A DNA stretch of 35,613 nt from NCBI GenBank assembly GCA_903938735.1, contig CAJAEK010000125.1, positions 1-35,613 of the forward strand, in the 5' to 3' direction. The translations under genes and the position numbers were made by a program. Below, piece after piece: positions 29,499 to 35,613 of the stretch. This DNA comes from an uncultured Actinomycetes bacterium. Lineage in GTDB: Bacteria > Actinomycetota > Actinomycetes > Nanopelagicales > Nanopelagicaceae. The notes under the pieces were generated by a model. That model was not told where the DNA came from, made no database searches, and saw only the letters and a program-made list of their open reading frames with translations. Within the stretch, counting starts at the first letter, position 1. Each line of letters opens with the position of its first letter.

Positions 29499-31229
29499 AT
29501 GCTTCGTATGTCCACGCTTTTATTGCGCACGCTTCGCGACGATCCCGCCGATGCTGAGGTAGCCAGCCACCGTCTCTTGGTGCGCGCCGGTTATGTCCGC
29601 CGAATCGCTGCCGGTATTTACTCGTGGTTGCCATTGGGTTACATCACGCTTCGCAATATCGAGCGAATCATCCGAGAAGAGATGGATAACGCGGGCTTCC
29701 AGGAAGTTCATTTTCCAGCGCTCTTGCCACGCGAGCCTTACGAGCAGACAAATCGTTGGAACGAATACGGCGCGGATTTGTTCCGCCTGCAGGACCGCAA
29801 GGGAAATGATTACTTGCTCGGCCCAACTCACGAAGAGATGTTTACCCTGATGGTTAAGGGGGAGTACTCGTCCTATAAAGATTTGCCACTCTCGATTTAT
29901 CAGATTCAAACGAAATTCCGCGATGAGACCCGGCCACGTAGCGGAATCATCCGCGGTCGCGAATTCGTGATGAAGGATTCCTACTCTTTTGATTTGGATG
30001 ATGAAGGCTTAGCCACTTCGTATGAGAAGCACCGTAACGCCTACGTCAGTACTTTTGATCGCCTGGGCATGAAATACAACATCGTCTCGGCGGTATCGGG
30101 CGCGATGGGTGGATCACGATCCGAAGAATTCTTGGCACCATGCCCTACCGGTGAAGATACCTACGTGCTCTGCGAGAAGTGCGGATACGCCGCAAACGTT
30201 GAAGCGATGGTCACCAAGGTAGAGGTAACGGTCGATGCAGCTCCGCCAGCGATGGAGGTCTTCGATTCTCCTAATACACCGACCATTGATTCACTCGTTG
30301 ATTTGCTCAACGCCACCTTTGGTCCAGGACATACCGGCGGGCACACATTAAAGAACGTGCTCTGTGTCGCTGATGGCAAGACTATTTCGGTATTGGTTCC
30401 CGGCGACCGGGAAGTCGATCTCAAGCGTTTGCAAGCGAATCTGCCCGGCGTGCAAGAGCTTCGTTTATTCGAGGATGCCGATTTCGCAAAGCACCCAGGT
30501 TTGGTCAAGGGCTACATCGGACCACAAGATGCACCGAAGTTTGGCATCACCGTCTACGCAGATCCACGAGTTGCAGTTGGAACACATTGGATCACTGGTG
30601 CAAACGAAAAAGATAAGCACGTTCGCTTTGTGACTCATGGTCGCGACTTCACCGTTGAAAAATTTGTTGAAGTCGCCGAAGTTCGCGCCGGCGATCTCTG
30701 TCCCGATTGCCAATCACCGGTCATCATCGATCGCGCGATTGAAATTGGCCATATCTTCCAGCTTGGTCGTAAGTATGCCGAGGCGCTGGATTTAACAGTG
30801 CTCGACAAAGACGGCAAGTCACGAGTCGTCACGATGGGTTCTTATGGCATCGGTGTTTCCCGCGCGGTTGCTGCGATTGCAGAACAGACCTATGACGAAT
30901 TCGGATTGAACTGGCCACGCGAAGTAGCTCCAGCAGATATTCACATTGTTGCTACAGGCAAGGATGACGAGCCATTCAACGTGGCCGAGAAATATGCTGC
31001 AGATATGGAAGCGGCAGGTTTGCGTGTCATGCTCGATGATCGTCGCGATGCCAGCCCTGGCGTGAAGTTCAAGGATGCTGAGTTGATTGGTATTCCGTTC
31101 ATCATGGTGGTCGGAAAGGGTCTTGCCGATGGCAAGATTGAATTCCGCACACGTCGCACTGGCGAGAAGGTCGAACTTCCTCTCGATAGCGCACTGCAGA
31201 CCATCATCACTGAGATTACACAGTCGTAA
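29499..31229 (+). CDS. proS: Prolyl-tRNA synthetase (bacterial type with editing domain)
   Basis: ProS charges tRNA(Pro). The 576-residue bacterial architecture is clear. The class II catalytic core includes motif 1 near residues 35-60 ([11 protein letters not shown]) and motif 2 near 138-165 ([11 protein letters not shown], then [10 protein letters not shown]). An inserted editing (INS) domain for Ala-tRNA(Pro) spans about 225-385, motif 3 is GSYGIGVSR near 448-456, and the C-terminal anticodon-binding domain spans about 475-576. The start is the ATG 6 nt after [25 protein letters not shown] is the usual N-terminus. Confidence 0.98.
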   Translation: MLRMSTLLLRTLRDDPADAEVASHRLLVRAGYVRRIAAGIYSWLPLGYITLRNIERIIREEMDNAGFQEVHFPALLPREPYEQTNRWNEYGADLFRLQDRKGNDYLLGPTHEEMFTLMVKGEYSSYKDLPLSIYQIQTKFRDETRPRSGIIRGREFVMKDSYSFDLDDEGLATSYEKHRNAYVSTFDRLGMKYNIVSAVSGAMGGSRSEEFLAPCPTGEDTYVLCEKCGYAANVEAMVTKVEVTVDAAPPAMEVFDSPNTPTIDSLVDLLNATFGPGHTGGHTLKNVLCVADGKTISVLVPGDREVDLKRLQANLPGVQELRLFEDADFAKHPGLVKGYIGPQDAPKFGITVYADPRVAVGTHWITGANEKDKHVRFVTHGRDFTVEKFVEVAEVRAGDLCPDCQSPVIIDRAIEIGHIFQLGRKYAEALDLTVLDKDGKSRVVTMGSYGIGVSRAVAAIAEQTYDEFGLNWPREVAPADIHIVATGKDDEPFNVAEKYAADMEAAGLRVMLDDRRDASPGVKFKDAELIGIPFIMVVGKGLADGKIEFRTRRTGEKVELPLDSALQTIITEITQS

Positions 31230-31230
31230 T

Positions 31231-31236
31231 TAGCAC
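31231..31236 (+). promoter_or_regulatory. Weak -10-like TAGCAC before the TauE/SafE gene
   Basis: TAGCAC lies 6 nt before the ATG at 31243, in the 13-bp gap after proS, and no Shine-Dalgarno sequence is present. It lacks the final T of TANNNT, so this is a weak call that rests on the spacing seen elsewhere. Confidence 0.25.
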
Positions 31237-31242
31237 AATCAC

Positions 31243-32013
31243 ATGTCAGTAGCCACGGCAATCTTTCTTGCCTTGGCTGCGGGATTCGCTGGCTTCGTTG
31301 ATGCGATCGCGGGTGGCGGGGGATTGATTCAACTTCCTGCGCTGCTGATCGGTATTTCAAACAAGCCGCTACCGATGATCTTGGGAACTAATAAAGTTCC
31401 GGCCATTCTCGGTACTTCATCGTCGGCCATCGCATATTTCCGGAAAGTTCGACCAGATCTTCACGCCACGCTCTTTATGGCGATACCGGCATTTATCGGA
31501 TCGGTTAGCGGCGCTCGATTAGCGGCGAGTGTCCCGAAGAGTTATTTCCAGCCGATCATTGTTCTGCTCTTGATATCGGTCGCCATCTATACCTGGAAGA
31601 AGCCACATCTGGGCATGCACGAAAATCTGCGCTTCACAGGCAAGGTGCGTAACTATCTCTTGGCGGGATGCGGTCTAGTCATCGGCTTCTATGACGGAAT
31701 TTTTGGTCCTGGCACTGGCACCTTCTTAGTTTTTATCTTGGTCGGCCTGATTGGCTATCACTTCTTGAAGGCATCGGCCACAGCCAAGCTGGTTAACATC
31801 AGCACTAACTTAGGCGCGATCATTTCGTTTCAGATTACCGGCCATATCTGGTGGCGACTTGGTCTCTTATTGGCGATTGCAAATATCACCGGTGCAACTC
31901 TCGGCGCCCGGCTCGCAATTCGTGGCGGCTCGCCATTGGTTCGCAAAGCCTTCTTAATTATCACGACAATTTTGATTGCCAAAGTGGGGTATGATTGGCT
32001 CACAACAAAATAG
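31243..32013 (+). CDS. TauE/SafE-family membrane transporter
   Basis: This 256-residue integral membrane protein has about eight hydrophobic helices. The family repeat appears as GFAGFVDAIAGGGGLIQLPAL near the N-terminus and GFYDGIFGPGTGTFLVF near 148-164. The paired Gly-rich half-helices are diagnostic of TauE/SafE proteins. Members move sulfite, sulfoacetate or other small organosulfur or carboxylate anions; the substrate cannot be told here. TNKVPAILGTSSSAIAYFRK in the first half is also typical. It sits between proS and rimP, 13 bp after proS and 31 bp before rimP, with no functional link to them. Confidence 0.88.
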   Translation: MSVATAIFLALAAGFAGFVDAIAGGGGLIQLPALLIGISNKPLPMILGTNKVPAILGTSSSAIAYFRKVRPDLHATLFMAIPAFIGSVSGARLAASVPKSYFQPIIVLLLISVAIYTWKKPHLGMHENLRFTGKVRNYLLAGCGLVIGFYDGIFGPGTGTFLVFILVGLIGYHFLKASATAKLVNISTNLGAIISFQITGHIWWRLGLLLAIANITGATLGARLAIRGGSPLVRKAFLIITTILIAKVGYDWLTTK

Positions 32014-32044
32014 CTTGACTACAACTGAATAGAGAGAAGGACCT

Positions 32045-32536
32045 ATGTCTGTTACAGATGACATCACCGCCGCAATTAAGCCCGCAATCGAGGCGACCGG
32101 CAATTACTTAGAAGAAATCACTATTACTCCGGCCGGCAAGCGCCGCATGCTCACCGTTATTGTCGATGGTGAAAGCCACCTTAATCTTGATCAAGTCACC
32201 GTGATCACCAAAGAAATTTCTGAGATTATTGAAAATCTCCCAACGCTGGGCGAATTGCCATTCACGCTCGAAGTCACATCCCCAGGAATCGATCGCCCAC
32301 TTACGTTGCCTCGCCATTGGCGCAAGAACGTGGGACGTCTGGTGAAGGTCACGCTGAATGATGGAACTGTGGTCGAGGGTCGCATTACTAGCGCCGATGA
32401 AGCCGCCGCAGTTATCGAAGGCAAGAAGAGCGCTGACAATATTTCCTATTCCGATGTGATGAAGGCCGTACTCGAAATCGAATTCAAGTCGATTAATTCT
32501 GATTCCTCAGTCGAGCTTGATGAGGATGGCGAATAA
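32045..32536 (+). CDS. rimP: Ribosome maturation factor RimP
   Basis: RimP binds the 30S precursor and assists 16S rRNA and protein assembly. The 163-residue protein has the alpha/beta N-terminal domain, with YLEEITITPAGKRRMLTVIVDG near 21-42. The conserved EVTSPGIDRPLTLPRHWRKNVG near 77-98 leads into the C-terminal SH3-like barrel (VKVTLNDGTVVEGRI). AGAAGGA lies just before the ATG. nusA starts directly after the stop, with zero spacing, as in the standard rimP-nusA-infB operon. Confidence 0.96.
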   Translation: MSVTDDITAAIKPAIEATGNYLEEITITPAGKRRMLTVIVDGESHLNLDQVTVITKEISEIIENLPTLGELPFTLEVTSPGIDRPLTLPRHWRKNVGRLVKVTLNDGTVVEGRITSADEAAAVIEGKKSADNISYSDVMKAVLEIEFKSINSDSSVELDEDGE

Positions 32537-33571
32537 ATGGGTGTCGATGTTGATGCACTTATCGAGCTGACTACAACTCGTCAGATTCCGTTAGAGAAGA
32601 TGATTAGTGCGATTGAGAACTCGGTTACCGAGGCTTATCGCGAGCTGCCTGAGGCAAAGCCACAGGGTCGCGCTGTTCTTAATCGTGACACTGGCGATAT
32701 CTCTATTCAGGTCCCGCTCTTTGACGAAGCAGGTATCTATACCGGCACGATTGTGGATGAACCCGAGGGTTTTGATGATCTGGTCACGCGTATCACTCGC
32801 AAGGAAATTAAAGGTCGGATGCGCGCCGCAAAAGATGCCGAAGTCGTCAATGAATTCTCGGCGAATGTCGGCGAGATTATTTCCGGTGTTATCCAACAAG
32901 GCCGCGACGCCACCATGGTCTATGTCGACCTCGGTCGAGTAGAGGGAAAGATCCCGCCACAAGAACAGGTTGCAACCGAAACCTATAAGCACGGTCAACG
33001 CATCAAGTGTTTTGTTGTCGAAGTAAAACAAGGACTAAAGGGTCCAGAAGTATTGCTCTCGCGCACTCATCCACTTTTGGTCAAAGGTTTGTTTGCACTC
33101 GAAGTGCCAGAACTCGGTGAAAACATTGTGGAGATTGTTGGCGTATCGCGTGAAGCTGGCCAGCGCAGCAAGGTATCGGTTCGTTCGCATCGCGCCGGAG
33201 TGAGCGCTAAAGGCGCGTTGATTGGACCAGGCGGTGCGCGTTCCAAAGCCGTGACCGATGAATTAAATGGCGAAAAAATCGACATCGTTGATTACTCACA
33301 AGATCCCGCCGTCTATGTTGCTAACGCGTTGGCGCCGGCACGCGTGACGAGCTGCGAAGTAGTAAATCTTGAGACGAAATCGGCCAAGGTTGTCGTGCCC
33401 GATTTCCAACTCTCGTTGGCGATTGGCAAAGATGGTCAGAACGCTCGGTTGGCCGCGCGTCTGACTGGATGGCGCATTGATATTCATCCAGATAATCCGG
33501 TTGAGCGGATTGTGAAGCCGAAGCCAGAGGCGGCCGAAGAGCCGACTCCCGAGGGGGATTTGCCCGCGTAA
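32537..33571 (+). CDS. nusA: Transcription termination/antitermination protein NusA
   Basis: NusA binds RNA polymerase and nascent RNA and modulates pausing, termination and rRNA antitermination. Domains in order are the N-terminal RNAP-binding domain (about 1-105), S1 (about 108-180, VGEIISGVIQQGRDATMVYV), KH1 (about 220-265, GALIGPGGARSKAV) and KH2 (about 285-330, LSLAIGKDGQNARLAARLTGW). The acidic C-terminal repeats of proteobacterial NusA are absent, as normal for Actinobacteria. Length is 344. It begins immediately after rimP. Confidence 0.97.
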   Translation: MGVDVDALIELTTTRQIPLEKMISAIENSVTEAYRELPEAKPQGRAVLNRDTGDISIQVPLFDEAGIYTGTIVDEPEGFDDLVTRITRKEIKGRMRAAKDAEVVNEFSANVGEIISGVIQQGRDATMVYVDLGRVEGKIPPQEQVATETYKHGQRIKCFVVEVKQGLKGPEVLLSRTHPLLVKGLFALEVPELGENIVEIVGVSREAGQRSKVSVRSHRAGVSAKGALIGPGGARSKAVTDELNGEKIDIVDYSQDPAVYVANALAPARVTSCEVVNLETKSAKVVVPDFQLSLAIGKDGQNARLAARLTGWRIDIHPDNPVERIVKPKPEAAEEPTPEGDLPA

Positions 33572-33617
33572 ATCGCTCGGCCGAAGCCCCGATTAACGGT
33601 GCGTAACCAGCTCGGGA

Positions 33618-33623
33618 TAAGAT
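33618..33623 (+). promoter_or_regulatory. Putative -10 element (TAAGAT) of ylxR-infB
   Basis: TAAGAT is followed by 5 nt and GTG at 33629, or by 8 nt and GTG at 33632. Both are in frame with the RNA-binding protein, so either could be a leaderless start. No -35 box is evident. Confidence 0.35.
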
Positions 33624-33628
33624 TCGCC

Positions 33629-33871
33629 GTGGTGGTTCCAATAAGAAGTTGCATCGCTTGTCGAAAGCGGAGCGATTGGAGCGAACTCCTTCGGGTAGTT
33701 CTCGTAGGGAATCGGGTTATCCCGGATCCGACGAAATCCAAGGATGGTCGTGGCGCCTGGTTGCATCGGAATTGTTTCGATATGGCCGTGGAGCGACGAT
33801 CGTTCGGCAGGGCGTTGAAGTCTGATTCCGAATTAGACCTCAATGAGCTGAAGCAGTTTTTAGTCAGTTAA
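33629..33871 (+). CDS. ylxR: YlxR (DUF448) nucleic-acid-binding protein
   Basis: YlxR is a small basic protein found between nusA and infB; work on homologs points to RNA/RNase P binding or nucleoid-associated regulation. The motif IRSCIACRKRSDWSELLRVV near the start, then DGRGAWLHRNC and FGRAL, defines the family. Start choice is uncertain. GTG at 33629 follows TAAGAT and leaves 4 residues before the RSC motif, like most homologs. The upstream GTG at 33599 would add 10 residues (VRNQLGIRFA) with no ribosome-binding site. Length is 80 residues from 33629. It lies 57 bp after nusA. Confidence 0.85.
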   Translation: MVVPIRSCIACRKRSDWSELLRVVLVGNRVIPDPTKSKDGRGAWLHRNCFDMAVERRSFGRALKSDSELDLNELKQFLVS

Positions 33872-33901
33872 ATATTACGAACTATTAACAGGAGCATATA
33901 A

Positions 33902-33931
33902 ATGTGCACTAAGGCAATCTCTCAATCATGA
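33902..33931 (+). CDS. Mini-ORF MCTKAISQS in the infB leader (possible leader peptide)
   Basis: Nine codons (ATG TGC ACT AAG GCA ATC TCT CAA TCA) end in TGA. A good Shine-Dalgarno sequence, AGGAG (33890-33894), lies 7 nt before the ATG, better than that of several real genes here. The stop codon lies in the left arm of a hairpin. A second mini-ORF, MSKALI (33945-33965), begins in the hairpin's right arm and repeats the TAAGGCA core, but lacks its own Shine-Dalgarno sequence. The function is unknown; a translated leader controlling infB is the natural guess. Confidence 0.45.
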   Translation: MCTKAISQS

Positions 33932-33948
33932 GCACCGCGCGCTCATGA
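33926..33948 (+). promoter_or_regulatory. Hairpin in the ylxR-infB intergenic leader
   Basis: TCATGAGC (33926-33933) pairs perfectly with GCTCATGA (33941-33948) across a 7-nt loop. No T-run follows, so it is not an intrinsic terminator. A second small stem, GCCTT (33987-33991) with AAGGC (34000-34004), covers part of the infB Shine-Dalgarno GGAAGG. Confidence 0.5.
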
Positions 33949-34008
33949 GTAAGGCATTGATTTAGGCTTCAGCGAACTCCGCAGGGGCCTTAGAAACGGA
34001 AGGCAACT

Positions 34009-35613
34009 GTGGCAAAGGTCCGCGTTTACGAGTTAGCAAAAGATTTAGGTTTAGAAAGTAAGGAACTGCTCGCCAAGCTTCAAGAAGTAGGCGAATTCGT
34101 TCGATCAGCATCCTCAACTGTTGAGGCACCAGTGGTGCGTAAGTTGATGGAGAAATTCCCTGATCTAGCGAACGCCGCTAAGGCAGCAGATACCGCCGAT
34201 GCTCCCAAGCCCGCAAAGAAAGCTGCAGCGAAGAAGTCCGCTGCCAAGAAGAGCGACGGCCCAACTCCCGAAGAGATTGAAGCGGCGCTCGCGACGCTTG
34301 ATGCCGATACTCGTGCACAGTTAGCAAGCGCACAGGCTGCACAAGCCGCAGCTGCTGCAGCGCCGCCGGTTGCGCCAGTAACACCTGCTGCACCAGCCGC
34401 TCCGTCGGCGCCAGCAGCCGGTGATGATGCATCTGCCACACAAATGCCGCGCCCACCACGCCCAGGTAATAATCCATTCTCATCTGGAACAAATCCTGCA
34501 ACCGCGATGCCTCGTCCACCGCGCCCAGGTAACAATCCATTCTCGACCGGTGGTGCAGTTCCGCGCCCACCAGCACAACGTCCATTGCGTCCCGGCGAGC
34601 GTCCACCAATGGCGGGATCACGTCCTGGTGCTGTTCGTCCAGGTTTCGCAGCTCGTCCACAAGCACGTCCAGGTACTGGTGCACCGGGAGCAGGTGGCGC
34701 AGCTGGTGCGCGTCCAGGTGGTTCGTCGCCTTACCGTCCCGGCACATCTGCTGGTGGCGCTGGTGCACCATCAGGAAATAATTTTGGTCCAAATAAAACT
34801 GGCGGCCCAGGTCGTCATCAACGCGGCGGCGCCGCGGGTGCATTTGGAAAGCAAGGCAACAAGAATCGCAAGGGCCGCAAGAGCAAGAAGGCGTTGCGTG
34901 AAGAGTTCGACAATATGGCGGCGCCATCACTGGGTGGCGCAGTTATTCCACACGGTGATGGCAAGACCCAGATTCGCTTGCGCCGTGGTGCAACTCTTAT
35001 GGACTTCGCAGAGAAGATCGGTGGCGATCCAGCAGCGTTAGTTTCAGCACTCTTCCACTTGGGAGAAATGGTCACTGCAACTCAGTCGGTTGATGAAGAT
35101 ACCTTCACACTGCTCGGCGCAGAGCTCGGCTACCAAATCCAGGTCGTTAGCCCTGAAGATGAAGATCGCGAGCTTCTCCAAGAGTTCGATATCGACCTTG
35201 AGGATGAACTCGCAAATATTGATCCAGAGGATCTCGTGGTTCGCTCACCAATCGTCACCGTTATGGGTCACGTTGACCACGGTAAGACGCGCTTGTTGGA
35301 TGCGATTCGTTCGACCGAGGTCATCAAGACCGAAGCCGGTGGAATTACTCAGCACATTGGTGCATACCAAATTCACCACATGCACGATGGCGCAGAGCGC
35401 GCAATCACCTTTATCGATACACCAGGTCACGAAGCCTTTACCGCGATGCGTGCCCGTGGTGCCAAAGTCACCGATATCGCAGTGCTCGTTGTTGCTGCCG
35501 ATGATGGCGTGATGCCACAGACCATTGAAGCGCTGAACCACGCTCAAGCTGCTGATGTCCCGATCGTTGTAGCCGTTAACAAGGTCGATAAGGAAGGCGC
35601 TAACCCAGATAAG
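34009..35613 (+). CDS. infB: Translation initiation factor IF-2 (3' end outside window)
   Basis: IF-2 is the GTPase that brings fMet-tRNA to the 30S subunit and promotes subunit joining. The frame starts at GTG 34009 ([20 protein letters not shown]), 5 nt after GGAAGG, and is open to the last base, giving 535 residues. It begins with an IF2_N domain (about 1-50). A long Ala/Pro/Gly/Arg-rich linker follows (about 65-300), containing two copies of [12 protein letters not shown] (residues 146 and 167), then a basic patch and a second IF2_N domain (about 320-385). The G domain shows G1 GHVDHGKT at 420-427, G3 DTPGH at 470-474 and G4 NKVD at 524-527. Domains II-IV lie beyond the window. The long N-terminal linker is typical of Actinobacteria. 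Confidence 0.96.
   Translation, partial: MAKVRVYELAKDLGLESKELLAKLQEVGEFVRSASSTVEAPVVRKLMEKFPDLANAAKAADTADAPKPAKKAAAKKSAAKKSDGPTPEEIEAALATLDADTRAQLASAQAAQAAAAAAPPVAPVTPAAPAAPSAPAAGDDASATQMPRPPRPGNNPFSSGTNPATAMPRPPRPGNNPFSTGGAVPRPPAQRPLRPGERPPMAGSRPGAVRPGFAARPQARPGTGAPGAGGAAGARPGGSSPYRPGTSAGGAGAPSGNNFGPNKTGGPGRHQRGGAAGAFGKQGNKNRKGRKSKKALREEFDNMAAPSLGGAVIPHGDGKTQIRLRRGATLMDFAEKIGGDPAALVSALFHLGEMVTATQSVDEDTFTLLGAELGYQIQVVSPEDEDRELLQEFDIDLEDELANIDPEDLVVRSPIVTVMGHVDHGKTRLLDAIRSTEVIKTEAGGITQHIGAYQIHHMHDGAERAITFIDTPGHEAFTAMRARGAKVTDIAVLVVAADDGVMPQTIEALNHAQAADVPIVVAVNKVDKEGANPDK

Noticed and set aside
34178-34930. 250-codon minus-strand frame opposite infB
   Set aside because: It is antisense to the Ala/Pro/Gly-rich IF-2 linker; its His/Leu/Gln-rich composition is what such a GC-biased repeat gives on the other strand. 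The + strand frame has IF-2 motifs.
34421-35041. 206-codon + strand frame overlapping infB in another phase
   Set aside because: Repetitive His/Val/Gln composition from the same linker read out of frame; no start signal.

Overview
The window is a dense, almost fully coding piece of an actinobacterial (Actinomycetota) chromosome. G+C is moderate (about half, judged by eye), most genes are on the + strand, spacers are very short and ATGA/TAATG overlaps are common. The gene orders rpsB-tsf-pyrH-frr-cdsA-rlmN, dxr-M50 protease-ispG-proS, rimP-nusA-ylxR-infB, gatC-gatA-gatB and ilvB-ilvN-ilvC-serA-leuB-ilvE-cimA are those of Actinobacteria. TANNNT -10 elements placed just before start codons fit leaderless transcription, which is common in that phylum. 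Moderate G+C plus tight packing suggests a streamlined lineage, such as the small freshwater planktonic actinobacteria. That placement is inference.

Layout. Positions 1-3130 hold proline synthesis (the 3' part of proB, then proA), interrupted by a divergent membrane-anchored serine hydrolase. Positions 3155-6449 are gatCAB. Positions 6452-17059 form a large branched-chain amino acid and serine block: ilvD, a regulated gap, then ilvB-ilvN-ilvC-serA-leuB-ilvE-cimA, with xerC overlapping its end. The gap before ilvB holds an operator-like palindrome, a TTGACT/GAGAAT promoter, a leader peptide rich in Val/Ile codons, alternative hairpins, a terminator and a threefold 10-bp tandem repeat. After a 481-bp space (17959-18439) come rpsB-tsf-pyrH-frr-cdsA-rlmN (translation, UMP kinase, CDP-diacylglycerol). 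Then an aldehyde dehydrogenase and an agmatinase-family ureohydrolase sit between rlmN and dxr. Next are dxr and ispG (MEP isoprenoid pathway) flanking a site-2 protease, then proS, a TauE/SafE transporter, rimP, nusA, ylxR and the 5' part of infB, which runs off the window.

How the genes work together. IlvBN, IlvC, IlvD and IlvE make valine and isoleucine. CimA with LeuB (plus LeuCD, not in the window) can supply 2-oxobutyrate without threonine. SerA feeds serine and glycine. Most other genes serve translation or membrane and isoprenoid synthesis.

The most interesting signals are in RNA and regulation rather than new protein families. They are: (1) a perfect 13-bp inverted repeat that hides the pyrH Shine-Dalgarno sequence and places the start codon in the loop; (2) a complete ilv attenuator whose leader ORF appears to be leaderless; (3) a repeated TANNNT-N6-ATG arrangement at seven genes, including two back-to-back promoters; (4) two similar mini-ORFs plus hairpins in the infB leader; (5) a structured rpsB leader. 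I saw no tRNA, rRNA, CRISPR array or insertion sequence.
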